A stretch of 64,000 nt of DNA from Acidobacterium sp. S8 (GTDB taxonomy: Bacteria; Acidobacteriota; Terriglobia; Terriglobales; Acidobacteriaceae), in contig NZ_LMUM01000037.1 in NCBI RefSeq assembly GCF_009765985.1, forward strand, positions 860,747-924,746, read 5' to 3'. Below the pieces are notes generated by a model that worked only from the letters and a program-made list of their open reading frames with translations, had not been told where the DNA came from and did no database searches. The position numbers were made by a program, and so were the translations under genes. Within the stretch, counting starts at the first letter, position 1. Each line of letters begins with the position of its first letter. This document shows positions 51,858 to 60,518 of this stretch, in pieces.

Positions 51858-51886
51858 TTGGCAGCAATCAAAAATTCTGTTTAAAA
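51858..51886 (+). promoter_or_regulatory. Putative promoter of the biotin carboxylase genes
   Basis: TTGGCA (51858-51863), a 17-bp spacer and TTAAAA (51881-51886) precede the GTG at 51899 by 12 bp, so the leader would be only a few bases. Confidence 0.5.
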
Positions 51887-51898
51887 TCCTTCCTTGCC

Positions 51899-53428
51899 GT
51901 GTCGAAGCCCGCGAAATCCATTCGAAAAATTCTTATCGCCAATCGGGGTGAAATCGCTCTCCGCATTCTGAGAGCCTGCCGTGAGTTGGATATCGCAACG
52001 GTAGCTGTCTATTCAGGCGCCGACCGCGCCGCTCTCCATGTCCTAGAGGCAGACGAGGCCTACCGATTGGGGCCCGCTCCAGCCGCTGAATCGTATCTGC
52101 GCGGTGATCTGATTTTGGAGGTTGCCCATCATTCGGGTGCCGACGCGATCCATCCTGGCTATGGATTTCTTTCTGAAAACGCTGCCTTCGCCGAAGCCTG
52201 CGAGCGCGCAAAAATTAAATTTATTGGGCCACCCGCAAGTGCCATGCGGACGCTCGGCTCAAAGACGCGCGCCCGGCAGGCGGCTGACGCAGCAGGGATG
52301 CCGCGCACTCCTGGATCTGTAAAGAGATTGGCTTCGCTCGACGAAGCCCACGCCGTTGCCGAGGAGATCGGCTATCCCGTCATGCTCAAGGCTGCAGCCG
52401 GCGGAGGAGGCAAAGGTATGCGCGCAGTCTTCAGCCGGGAAGAGCTAAGCGTGGCCTTCTCTGGTGCCAGCAGCGAGGCGGAACGGGCCTTCGGATCGGG
52501 CGAAGTTTACCTGGAAAAATTGATCGAGCGGCCACGCCACATCGAAATTCAAATTCTCGCTGATGAACATGGCAACTGTGTGTCTCTAGGTGAGCGCGAG
52601 TGTTCCGTTCAGCGCCGCCATCAGAAAGTGATCGAAGAAGCACCATCGGCAGTAGTCGGTGAAGAGTTGCGAAAGCGCATGGGCGAAGCCGCGGTGCGAC
52701 TGGCAAAATCTGCCGGATACACCAACGCGGGCACAGTCGAGTTCCTCGTGGATGACCAGAAAATTTTTTATTTTCTCGAGATGAACACCCGCCTGCAGGT
52801 GGAGCACCCTGTGACGGAACTGGTGGCCGGGCTTGATCTGGTCCATTTGCAGATTCGCATCGCTCAGGGTGAGATGCTGCCCTTCAAGCAGGAAGATATT
52901 CGCCTGCGCGGTCACGCCATAGAGTGCCGCGTCTACGCAGAAGATCCGGATAATGGATTCTTCCCGTCTCCGGGAAAAATTACCCGGCTTCTTCAACCCG
53001 GCGGTCCCGGTATTCGCGAAGATTCCGGTATCTATGAGGGCTGGACGGTACCGTTGGACTACGATCCGATGCTATCGAAACTCATTGCGTATGCGCCGAC
53101 GCGCGATGCGGCAATTGCACGCATGTTACGGGCCCTCGATGAATATGTGATTGGGGGCATCCGCACAAATCTGGGACTTTTCCGCCGCATCCTTCGCGAT
53201 GCAGACTTCCAGGCGGCGCGCATTGATACGAGCTATCTTGATCGATTGCTGGGAGCGGATGGAAACGCAGACGAAGCGCCTGCGGAAGCGGAGATAGCAG
53301 CCCTGATCGCTGCCGCGATTTTCGAAAATCTTCGTCCTGGCAACAGCAATGGACGTAGTCATGCGGATCTTTCCCCAACAGCGAATGCATGGAAGATCAC
53401 GGCCAGACGCGAAGGGCTGCGCCCATGA
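51899..53428 (+). CDS. accC: Biotin carboxylase subunit of an acyl-CoA carboxylase
   Basis: The enzyme carboxylates biotin on its carrier protein with ATP and bicarbonate. The 509-residue protein has the N-terminal KILIANRGEIALRILRACRE, the ATP-grasp glycine loop KAAAGGGGKGMRAVFS near residue 170, and FLEMNTRLQVEHPVTELVAG with the catalytic region. It is about 60 residues longer than E. coli AccC, with an acidic C-terminal extension. I use GTG 51899, just before the conserved start; an earlier ATG-like start at 51836 lies in the promoter. It overlaps the carrier gene by ATGA. Whether the carboxylase acts on acetyl-, propionyl- or another CoA cannot be told, as no carboxyltransferase gene is present. 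Confidence 0.9.
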   Translation: MSKPAKSIRKILIANRGEIALRILRACRELDIATVAVYSGADRAALHVLEADEAYRLGPAPAAESYLRGDLILEVAHHSGADAIHPGYGFLSENAAFAEACERAKIKFIGPPASAMRTLGSKTRARQAADAAGMPRTPGSVKRLASLDEAHAVAEEIGYPVMLKAAAGGGGKGMRAVFSREELSVAFSGASSEAERAFGSGEVYLEKLIERPRHIEIQILADEHGNCVSLGERECSVQRRHQKVIEEAPSAVVGEELRKRMGEAAVRLAKSAGYTNAGTVEFLVDDQKIFYFLEMNTRLQVEHPVTELVAGLDLVHLQIRIAQGEMLPFKQEDIRLRGHAIECRVYAEDPDNGFFPSPGKITRLLQPGGPGIREDSGIYEGWTVPLDYDPMLSKLIAYAPTRDAAIARMLRALDEYVIGGIRTNLGLFRRILRDADFQAARIDTSYLDRLLGADGNADEAPAEAEIAALIAAAIFENLRPGNSNGRSHADLSPTANAWKITARREGLRP

Positions 53429-53931
53429 TGATCCAGCTCGAAGTCGATGGGAAACTCCGGCGCATTGCGCTGACGCGAACGGAATCTACGAACGCATACC
53501 AAGTCAGTGTCGACGATGGCCCTGAGATCCTTATCGATGCCGAGCAACTGCAGCCAGGCGTGCTCTCAATGCAGATCGGCGGAAAGACCTATCGCTGCGT
53601 GCTGGAAGGAAGCCCTGAGGGGACAGCGGTGCATCTTCAGGGCAGGCGGGTTCAGTATCGCGTTGACGATCCGCGCTCACTGAAGTCCCGCCGTCAACGC
53701 CAGGGCGGAGCGGATGGGCCAAAAAAAGTTACGGCTCCCATGCCCGGACGAGTGGTGCGCGTGCTCGCCAAAGTCGGAGACATGGTGGAAGCGCATCAAG
53801 GCATCGTCGTGATCGAAGCGATGAAGATGCAGAACGAATTGAAATCTCCAAAAGCGGGTAAAGTCGTGCAAGTTCGGGTCGAACAGGGCGGTACAGTCTC
53901 AGCTGGCGAAGTGCTGGCTATAGTGGAGTAG
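53425..53931 (+). CDS. Biotin carboxyl carrier protein (biotin/lipoyl domain)
   Basis: A 168-residue protein with an N-terminal beta-rich part (MMIQLEVDGKLRRIALTR) and a C-terminal biotinyl domain (about residues 95-168). The biotinylation motif is VIEAMKMQNELKSPKAGKVV, with the acceptor Lys near residue 134, preceded by TAPMPGRVVRVLAKVGD. The start codon overlaps the stop of the carboxylase (ATGA), so the pair is translated together. In other bacteria a carboxyltransferase partner would complete an acyl-CoA carboxylase. A longer start at 53389 is possible but not needed. Confidence 0.92.
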   Translation: MMIQLEVDGKLRRIALTRTESTNAYQVSVDDGPEILIDAEQLQPGVLSMQIGGKTYRCVLEGSPEGTAVHLQGRRVQYRVDDPRSLKSRRQRQGGADGPKKVTAPMPGRVVRVLAKVGDMVEAHQGIVVIEAMKMQNELKSPKAGKVVQVRVEQGGTVSAGEVLAIVE

Positions 53932-54108
53932 CTCATTCTCATCCCTCGCATTTTCGATTGCGTTATATTGGATTCGGCGCATTCGGACGCCTCCGTGTCC
54001 GCGGGCAGGGCTGAGCCTACCGATAAGTAATTCTTCACAATTTTTGAAGACGCATCTTCTTTTTGCCCGTAACGCGGACGCCGGGCTGTACTTCGAAAGG
54101 AGATCGTC

Positions 54109-56007
54109 ATGTCCGAAAGTCTTCCCAATGCTGTGCCTACGCGCCGCCTCCCGCAGCAGCCAAGTCTGGAGCAGCTCAAGAAACAAGCCAAGGATTTATT
54201 GGAACGGTATCGCGCTCACGACCCGGCAACCGTGGCGGAGATACAGCAGTTCGAGCGCAAGCCTGATCCTGCTACGTTCGCGTTACACGACGCACAGCGC
54301 GTACTCGCCCGGGCTTATGGCTATCCAAGCTGGGCAAAGCTCAAAGCATTCGTGGACGGCGTCAACGTGGTCCGGTTTATGGAAGCAGTCAAGATAGGTG
54401 ATGCGGCACAGGTTCGCAAGATGCTCGTGTCCCGCTCTGAACTCGTGGATATGGACGTGAGCGCTAACGACGAGCATCGCGCCATACATTTCGCCGTACT
54501 GCGCCGCGATACGGCGATGGTGAGGCTGTTGATGGAGGCCGGCTCCGATGCCCGCAAAGGGATATTCCCGCACCGGGACGCCACTTCTGCGTTCAGCCTC
54601 GCCCGTGACAGGGATTACGGCGAACTCGTCGCCATCATCGAAGAAGAAGAGCGGCAGCGACGGGCCGAAATGAGTTGTCCGAATGCCACGGTTTCCCCGG
54701 TTCAGGATGAGATCAGTAGCGCCATTATGCGCGGCGACCGTGATACCGCCATGCGCCTGCTGGATGCAGATCGCTCCCTGATTCAGGCTTGCGATCGCGA
54801 CGGCGCGACACCGCTGCACATTGCAGCGCAGCAAACGGATGTCGAACTGATTGCCTGGCTGCTGAAGCGCCGCGCAAATGTACGGAAAAAAGACCTGCAT
54901 GATCTTATGGCACTTGATCGCGCGGCACTTGCCGCTGGTCCTGGTAGCAATCAGCACGCTCGTAGATTTCCCGATATCGCCCGATTGTTGCTGGAGGGTG
55001 GGGCAGAGATGACTATCTATGTCGCCGTAGCGTTGGCAGATGCTCCGCGCGTCCGGACACTGATTAGCACTAATCCGGAAGTATTGCGCAGAATTGGAAC
55101 CTGGAGTGGTGGACTTCTCACATTGGCCGTCAATTATGGACATCTTGAAATCGCCAGTCTGTTGCTCGATTTGGGCGCCGATGTAGATGAACGAGTCATG
55201 CTTGAAGAGCTGGAAACGCCAGCCCTTAGTTGGGGCATGCCTCTTTGGTGCGCGGCTCTGGCTGGAAATTTTGCAATGGTCAAGTTGCTTCTCGACAGAG
55301 GTGCCGATCCTAATGCCAATGTTTATGCCTCCGGCTGGCCGCTTAACAAAGCGTGGAATCACAAGGACGAGTCTGTAAAGAATCTGCTTTTGGAGCGTGG
55401 TGCTAAGCGGACGCCGTATATGGTTGCCGAAACACACGATGTCAACGAAGCGACGCGGCTGTTGAAAGCAGATCCGAGTGAGGAGGTTATACAGGAGCTT
55501 CTATGGTCTGCCGCCGATCACGGATGTCCAGAGATCGTTGCGCTGGCATTACCACATCTCAAATGGCCACTCGATGATCCGAGATGGCACTGGGTGCTGA
55601 TTCAACCTCCGCGAGGCACGAGTGGTGGTGATGCAGACAACGAAGGTCAGTTCCGCTGCATGGCCTTGTTGCTACAGCACGGAATCGATCCCAATATCAC
55701 ACGCTTTGGCCAGACAGTTCTGCATTTCACGGCGGCGCGACAGGGCGGTTTGAGCGATGAGGACAGAGCGCATTTTGCTTCCATGCTGCTCGATCACGGA
55801 GCGCGCCCAGACTTGCGAGATGACCTGCTGCGCTCGACACCTTTGGGCTGGGCCTGCCGCTGGGGGCGACCGAAACTAGCCCAGTTACTGATCGAACGTG
55901 GGGCGCCGGTGAAGGAACCAGATGCGGAGCCCTGGGCAACGCCGGAAGCCTGGGCAGCGAAAATGAAGCACGACGCGGTGCTCGAACTTTTGCGCCGAAA
56001 CCGGTGA
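54109..56007 (+). CDS. Ankyrin repeat protein with distinct N-terminal domain
   Basis: A 632-residue protein. The N-terminal ~85 residues contain QPSLEQLKKQAKDLLERYRA and HDAQRVLARAYGYPSWAKLK, a pattern seen before ankyrin repeats in some bacterial proteins; I do not know its function. About ten ankyrin units follow (for example DGATPLHIAAQQTDVELIAW and VMLEELETPALSWGMPLWCA), with two groups separated by less regular sequence. No signal peptide or helix suggests a cytoplasmic location. AAGGAG precedes the ATG. It is a single gene between the carrier protein and the His/Cys protein. Its binding partner is unknown. Confidence 0.85.
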   Translation: MSESLPNAVPTRRLPQQPSLEQLKKQAKDLLERYRAHDPATVAEIQQFERKPDPATFALHDAQRVLARAYGYPSWAKLKAFVDGVNVVRFMEAVKIGDAAQVRKMLVSRSELVDMDVSANDEHRAIHFAVLRRDTAMVRLLMEAGSDARKGIFPHRDATSAFSLARDRDYGELVAIIEEEERQRRAEMSCPNATVSPVQDEISSAIMRGDRDTAMRLLDADRSLIQACDRDGATPLHIAAQQTDVELIAWLLKRRANVRKKDLHDLMALDRAALAAGPGSNQHARRFPDIARLLLEGGAEMTIYVAVALADAPRVRTLISTNPEVLRRIGTWSGGLLTLAVNYGHLEIASLLLDLGADVDERVMLEELETPALSWGMPLWCAALAGNFAMVKLLLDRGADPNANVYASGWPLNKAWNHKDESVKNLLLERGAKRTPYMVAETHDVNEATRLLKADPSEEVIQELLWSAADHGCPEIVALALPHLKWPLDDPRWHWVLIQPPRGTSGGDADNEGQFRCMALLLQHGIDPNITRFGQTVLHFTAARQGGLSDEDRAHFASMLLDHGARPDLRDDLLRSTPLGWACRWGRPKLAQLLIERGAPVKEPDAEPWATPEAWAAKMKHDAVLELLRRNR

Positions 56008-56021
56008 CTTAGCGGTGAATT

Positions 56022-56050
56022 TTGCGTCTATATTGCTAATGCAATATAGT
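56022..56050 (+). promoter_or_regulatory. Promoter with 9-bp palindromic operator before the TonB receptor unit
   Basis: CTATATTGC-TAAT-GCAATATAG (56028-56049) is a perfect 9-bp inverted repeat. It fills the spacer between TTGCGT (56022-56027) and TATAGT (56045-56050). A start of transcription near 56057 would make the mRNA at ATG 56061 almost leaderless. A metal-responsive Fur/Zur-type repressor would fit this site, which is inference. Confidence 0.65.
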
Positions 56051-56060
56051 TAAGCTTAAG

Positions 56061-56393
56061 ATGCGTGGATTTCGTACAAGCGAGCGATCCCAGCTATCCC
56101 GTGCCCAGCTAAGCTGGACGCGCTGGATAGCGGTGCTCTGCGTTGCGCTTGTCATGCTGATCGGATTCATCCAGGTCGTGCATACGCATCCCGACGGCCA
56201 GGTAGATCACGAAGGCTGCTCGCTTTGCAATACGGCGCACCATGCGGTGCAGACGGTTGCACTGGTAACACTCTCCGTGTCGGTCCGTCCGGTATGGCGG
56301 CTCGCTTCAGAAAAGCCATTGGATCGGCCGCGCCAGAAAGTTCTGCATAAGTTGGCCAACCGGCCTCCGCCTGTATCCCAGATTGCTGCCTAA
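56061..56393 (+). CDS. Small membrane protein with His/Cys motifs (DUF2946-like)
   Basis: A 110-residue protein with one strong helix (WIAVLCVALVMLIGFIQVV) followed by HTHPDGQVDHEGCSLCNTAH, a cluster of His residues and a CxxC pair, then a less conserved basic tail. This layout resembles DUF2946-type proteins, found near metal-uptake receptors, so it could bind a metal ion such as copper or zinc; family and metal are inference. It directly precedes the TonB-dependent receptor (50 bp apart) and sits behind a palindromic promoter. Confidence 0.6.
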   Translation: MRGFRTSERSQLSRAQLSWTRWIAVLCVALVMLIGFIQVVHTHPDGQVDHEGCSLCNTAHHAVQTVALVTLSVSVRPVWRLASEKPLDRPRQKVLHKLANRPPPVSQIAA

Positions 56394-56442
56394 ACCGGCT
56401 TTTATCTGGGGAAACACACAACAGGCTTTTGGAGGTCTTATT

Positions 56443-59175
56443 ATGCGCACGCTTCTACGTCGCGTCCTTTCTGCTTTTCTTTTCACCTGCAGTTTGATTT
56501 TTTTGCCGGCAGCATTTTGTGCACAGGCAACCGGCAATTCCGGCACGGTCAGCGGTACGGTCACTGATCCCAGCGGCGCAGTGATTCCTGGCGCCACGGT
56601 TTCCATTCACAATCCGGTCAGCAAGTATGAGCGTACGGCCACGACCGACAACGCGGGACATTACCAGTTTCCTAATATCCCTCTGAATCCGTATCACCTT
56701 ATCGTGGCGATGACGGGATTCAGCAATGCTGCGCAGGATGTGGATGTAGTTTCCACTGTTCCTGTGACCGCCAATATCAGCTTGAAGCTCGGAGAGGCTG
56801 CGGATACGACGGTCGTAGTGACCGGCGAAGACCTCGTCGAGAACGATACGAGCATGCACACGGACATCGATCGCGGGCTTTTTCAAAAGTTGCCGCTTGA
56901 GAGCCAGTCTTCATCGGTGAGTTCGATGGTGACGCTGGCCTCCCCTGGTGTAGCCGCGGATTCGAACGGAATGTTCCACGGGCTTGGCGACCATGCCTCG
57001 AACTCATTCTCTGTCGACGGCCAGCCGATCACCGATCAGCAGAGCAAGACCTTCTCGAATCAAATTCCGGCTGAGTCGGTGCAATCGCTCGAAGTGATCG
57101 ATGGCGCGCCTCCGGCTGAGTATGGGGACAAGACAAGTCTCGTCATTAAAGCTACGACTCGGTCGGGACAGGGTGTGAACAAGCCTACCGGCACCATTTA
57201 CACCTCGTACGGAGCTTTTGGTTCCGCGAGCGGAGGTTTCGATCTCGGCTATGGCGGCGACAGCTGGGGCAACTTTATTGCCGCCAGCGGCATGAAGACC
57301 AGCCGTTTTCTCGATCCGCCGGAGTTCGTGGTCTTTCACGACAAGGGCAACCTGCAGAATATATTTGACCGTGCCGATTATCAGTTCACGCAAAAGGATT
57401 CCATCCATCTGAACCTGAACTACAGCCGCTCGTGGTTTCAGACGCCGAATGCGTATGACAACCTGAATGTTCTGGACCAGAACGGAAACAGTGTTGGCGA
57501 CACCGATCAGAAGTCGAAGATCGAAACCTTCAACATTTCGCCAACGTATACGCGGCTTGTAAGCCAGTATTCGGTGCTTAATCTTGGCGCTTACGCGCGT
57601 AAAGACGCATATAACTACTTTCCGAGCAGCAATCCCTTCGCCGATCTTGGTCCCATCCAGCAGGAGAGTATCGGGCAGCGACGGACGCTTTTGAACGCGG
57701 GAGCGCACGGGGATATCTCGTATGTGCGCGGCGCTCATAACTTCAAGGCCGGGGCGGTTTACGAACAGACGATCCTGCGGGAGAACGATTTACTCGGCAT
57801 CGTCAGTCCTACGCTCAATTCCCCATGCGTCGATGGAAACGGCAAGCCGGTCAGTGGATACAGCAATCCCTCGCAGTGCGCCGCAGCGGGATTATTTCCG
57901 AATGACGGGTCCAATCCGAATGTAACGGCGACGCCATTCAACCCCATTCTTCTGCCATATGATCTGACGCGCGGCGGCGGCCTCTTCGGCTTCGACGGGC
58001 ACACGGACGTAAAGGAACTAGCGCTTTATATCGAAGATCAGATCACCAAGGGAAACTGGCTCTTTAATGTCGGCATTCGCGGCGATCTGTACAACGGGCT
58101 GACAACGGCCAGCCAGGCGGAGCCTCGCCTCGGTACGGCTTACAGCTTCAAGCGGACGAACACAGTCCTGCGCGCTTCTTACGCGCGAACGCTTGAGACT
58201 CCGTTCAATGAAAACCTTGTGCTCTCGAGCCACGGGTGCGTCGATCCGGTGCTCTCTCCGCTGCTTCTGTGCACGCCGGGGGTGTCGAGCAATCTGCCTC
58301 CCGGTTTCCGGAATGAGTTCCATGCCGGCTTCCAGCAGGCGTTTGGCAAGAACCTGGTGCTGAGCGGCGAGTACATCTGGAAGTACACGCATGGGGCGTG
58401 GGATTTCAGTGTACTCGGCAATACGCCGATCACCTTCCCGATCAGCTGGCACAACTCGAAGATTCCCGGCTTCACGCTGCGGGCTGATGTGCCGGATTTC
58501 CACGGTGTCAGCGCTTTCGTCGTTATGTCGTCGGTGGCAGCCCGGTTCTTCCCGCCACAAAATGGCGGCGCCGGCGCTACCGTTGGTCAGAGCGGATATC
58601 CCTTCCGCATTGACCACGACGAGCGCTACAACGAGACGACCCACCTCCAGTACGCACTGCCGTTCCGCAAGAGCTCGTGGTTCAGCTTCAACTGGCGCTA
58701 CGACAGCGGACTTGTGGCCGGGGCGGTACCTTGCTACAACACCACCGATCCGAACAGTGGGTGCGGTGGAACTTCGATTACGCTGCCCGATGGCCGGCCG
58801 GGGATCGATCTGAGCGGCCTGACTGCCGACCAGCAGTTCGAGGCCGGACTTGCCTGCGACGGTGTCCGTGCTACTCCGACGTCAGGTTTTACAGCCTGCG
58901 ATGCGAATGGACTTTCATCCAACCTGGTGAAGATTCCTGCTCTGGGAACCGAGAACAATGACAAGAACCCGCCGCGTGTGCAGCCGCGCAGCCTGTTCGA
59001 TATGGCAGCCGGCGAGGACAATCTCTTCAATGGCGATCGCCACCGTTGGGGAGCGCGTGTGACTGCTGTCAACGTGACGAATAAGTACGCGCTGTACAAC
59101 TTTCTCTCGACCTTCAGCGGCACGCACTACGTGACGCCTCGGGCGATTACGGGACAGATTTCGTTCTCGTTCTAA
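56443..59175 (+). CDS. TonB-dependent outer membrane receptor
   Basis: A 910-residue receptor. It has a signal peptide (SAFLFTCSLIFLPAAFCAQA), a carboxypeptidase-regulatory-like beta-sandwich (GTVSGTVTDPSGAVIPGATV, typical of acidobacterial receptors), a plug domain (SNSFSVDGQPITDQQSK, SLEVIDGAPPAEYGDKTS) and a C-terminal beta-barrel to the final ITGQISFSF, ending in an aromatic residue as needed for barrel insertion. Two Cys-bearing loops (SPCVDGNGKPVSGYSNPSQC and SHGCVDPVLSPLLLC) are external. GGAGG lies seven bases before the ATG. It is most likely driven by the TonB-ExbBD motor, and it probably works with the small His/Cys protein upstream. The ligand is unknown. Confidence 0.93.
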   Translation: MRTLLRRVLSAFLFTCSLIFLPAAFCAQATGNSGTVSGTVTDPSGAVIPGATVSIHNPVSKYERTATTDNAGHYQFPNIPLNPYHLIVAMTGFSNAAQDVDVVSTVPVTANISLKLGEAADTTVVVTGEDLVENDTSMHTDIDRGLFQKLPLESQSSSVSSMVTLASPGVAADSNGMFHGLGDHASNSFSVDGQPITDQQSKTFSNQIPAESVQSLEVIDGAPPAEYGDKTSLVIKATTRSGQGVNKPTGTIYTSYGAFGSASGGFDLGYGGDSWGNFIAASGMKTSRFLDPPEFVVFHDKGNLQNIFDRADYQFTQKDSIHLNLNYSRSWFQTPNAYDNLNVLDQNGNSVGDTDQKSKIETFNISPTYTRLVSQYSVLNLGAYARKDAYNYFPSSNPFADLGPIQQESIGQRRTLLNAGAHGDISYVRGAHNFKAGAVYEQTILRENDLLGIVSPTLNSPCVDGNGKPVSGYSNPSQCAAAGLFPNDGSNPNVTATPFNPILLPYDLTRGGGLFGFDGHTDVKELALYIEDQITKGNWLFNVGIRGDLYNGLTTASQAEPRLGTAYSFKRTNTVLRASYARTLETPFNENLVLSSHGCVDPVLSPLLLCTPGVSSNLPPGFRNEFHAGFQQAFGKNLVLSGEYIWKYTHGAWDFSVLGNTPITFPISWHNSKIPGFTLRADVPDFHGVSAFVVMSSVAARFFPPQNGGAGATVGQSGYPFRIDHDERYNETTHLQYALPFRKSSWFSFNWRYDSGLVAGAVPCYNTTDPNSGCGGTSITLPDGRPGIDLSGLTADQQFEAGLACDGVRATPTSGFTACDANGLSSNLVKIPALGTENNDKNPPRVQPRSLFDMAAGEDNLFNGDRHRWGARVTAVNVTNKYALYNFLSTFSGTHYVTPRAITGQISFSF

Positions 59176-59228
59176 TGCTGTTTGGTGCCCCGCGCTGCGG
59201 TGCGGGGTACCCCCTCCCCCTTTTGTAT

Positions 59229-59265
59229 AAAACCCCAGGTTAGCTTCGCGAACCTGGGGCACCCG
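59229..59265. repeat. Hairpin repeat family B, copy 1 (terminator-like)
   Basis: CCCCAGGTT pairs with AACCTGGGG around a 9-nt loop. It is near-identical to the copies at 60460 and 62788 and lies 26 bp after the stop of the minus-strand Gfo/Idh/MocA gene. Read on the minus strand the stem is followed by TTTT. Confidence 0.85.
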
Positions 59266-59290
59266 GTGGTTTCGAGGTAAGGCTGGAATT

Positions 59291-60283
59291 TCAGGCTACT
59301 GTTTGCTTGTTTCCGGTGTGCCAGCTTTTGTAGGCGGCATCCAGAACGCGCTGGTTGTGCAGGCCGTCTTCGCCGGTGGCGAGGTATTCGCCGCGTCCTG
59401 CGATGGCGGCCGAGAAGCTGTCGAGCATGCGGCTATAGGCATCATCGTTTGAGACGCGCTGGTGGGCGGCTACCTTGTCCTGGCGGTAAAGGACGACATC
59501 AACCGGATGATCAACGGTGAGACCGTTCTCGCAGAGGATGACGCCGGTTTCGCCGGTGACTTCCATGAGCGAGCGATAGGAGCCGCGGGTGGTGACGGTG
59601 ACGGCTCCCATGGCCCCGTTTCCGAAGGCGAAACTGACGACGGCATGCGATTCGACGGCACCGGAATGTGCGTCTTTATGGGCCAGGGTGCTGACCTCGG
59701 TGATATCAGTATTGAGCACGAAGCGCAGGCCGTCGAGGCAGTGAATGGCCACGTCGCCGATGGGGCCTCCGGTGGCGAGAGATGGATCGTAGATCCAGGC
59801 GCGCGGGCTCTTGTCGGCGTTGTAGCAAAACTGTGAATGCGCGAGCAGCGGCTGGCCGATGCGGCCTTCGGCGATCCATTCGCGGATAAGCTGGATGCTT
59901 GAGTTGTAGCGCATGTTCTGGGCTACTCCGAAGACGACTCCGGCGGCGCGAGTGGCAAAGAGCATCTGCTCGACTTCGGAGGCGTTGAGCGCGAGAGGCT
60001 TTTCGCATAGGACGTGTTTGCCGTGTTGCGCTGCGAGGAGGACGTGCGGGAGATGCAGTGCGTCGGGCGACGCGATGAAGACGGCGTCAATTTCAGGCGA
60101 GGCGCAGAGCTCTTCAGCGGAATTGAAGATACGCGGGATGTTGTACTCGCGGCCGTTCGCTGCAGCCTTTGCGGGATCGCGCCGCCACATGCCTGTCAGC
60201 GTGGATTCCTTTGCTTCGGCAAAGCCGGGAAGCATGCGTTTGATGGCGTGATGGCCGAAACCGAGGATGCCGTAGCGGGTCAT
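59291..60283 (-). CDS. Gfo/Idh/MocA family oxidoreductase
   Basis: A 330-residue NAD(P)-dependent dehydrogenase of the Gfo/Idh/MocA family. The N-terminal Rossmann fold has YGILGFGHHAIKRMLPGF, and the conserved cofactor-binding HVLCEKPLALNASEVEQML includes the EKP motif. The C-terminal domain provides the substrate site with GGPIGDVAIHCLDGLRFVLN (Asp and His catalytic pattern). Substrates are usually sugars or inositols. The start is ATG 60283 with GGAG five bases upstream; the earlier TTG is not needed. It stands between two repeat elements and has no partner genes. Confidence 0.92.
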   Translation of the reverse strand: MTRYGILGFGHHAIKRMLPGFAEAKESTLTGMWRRDPAKAAANGREYNIPRIFNSAEELCASPEIDAVFIASPDALHLPHVLLAAQHGKHVLCEKPLALNASEVEQMLFATRAAGVVFGVAQNMRYNSSIQLIREWIAEGRIGQPLLAHSQFCYNADKSPRAWIYDPSLATGGPIGDVAIHCLDGLRFVLNTDITEVSTLAHKDAHSGAVESHAVVSFAFGNGAMGAVTVTTRGSYRSLMEVTGETGVILCENGLTVDHPVDVVLYRQDKVAAHQRVSNDDAYSRMLDSFSAAIAGRGEYLATGEDGLHNQRVLDAAYKSWHTGNKQTVA

Positions 60284-60407
60284 GTGATCTCCGTTCAATT
60301 GGGGTGAACCCCTCTCCTTTTTCTACCATTGTTCGGTGGAGTGATTGGCGTAAACCATAGGGGTGAATGGGGGTTCAAGTGGCTTGATTTTAGAGTGAAA
60401 TGAGAAT

Positions 60408-60441
60408 CCCCACCCTTCGCTTCGCTCAGAATGGGGCACCC
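60408..60441 (-). repeat. GGGTGCCCCA hairpin repeat with family A core
   Basis: Read on the minus strand it is GGGTGCCCCATTCTGAGCGA followed by AGCGAAGGGTGGGG. It thus joins the leader of the hairpin repeats to the CATTCTGAGCGAAGCGAAG core of repeat family A. Confidence 0.7.
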
Positions 60442-60459
60442 AGGCTGGCTCTGATGGTA

Positions 60460-60495
60460 AAAACCCCAGGTTAGCTTCGCGAACCTGGGGCACCC
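60460..60495. repeat. Hairpin repeat family B, copy 2 (terminator-like)
   Basis: Same 36 bases as copy 1, 24 bp after the stop of the PPIase gene on the minus strand, and followed in that direction by TTTTTACC. Confidence 0.85.
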
Positions 60496-60518
60496 GTGAC
60501 TGTGAGGTGATTCGTTTT

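Noticed and set aside
54283-55437. A 384-codon open frame antisense to the ankyrin gene
   Set aside because: The plus-strand frame has clear ankyrin repeats; the antisense frame has none.
60305-60376. GAACCCC/GGGGTTC inverted repeat, 58 bp apart, upstream of the Gfo/Idh/MocA gene
   Set aside because: Seven bases at that distance are expected by chance in GC-rich DNA, and there is no promoter alignment.
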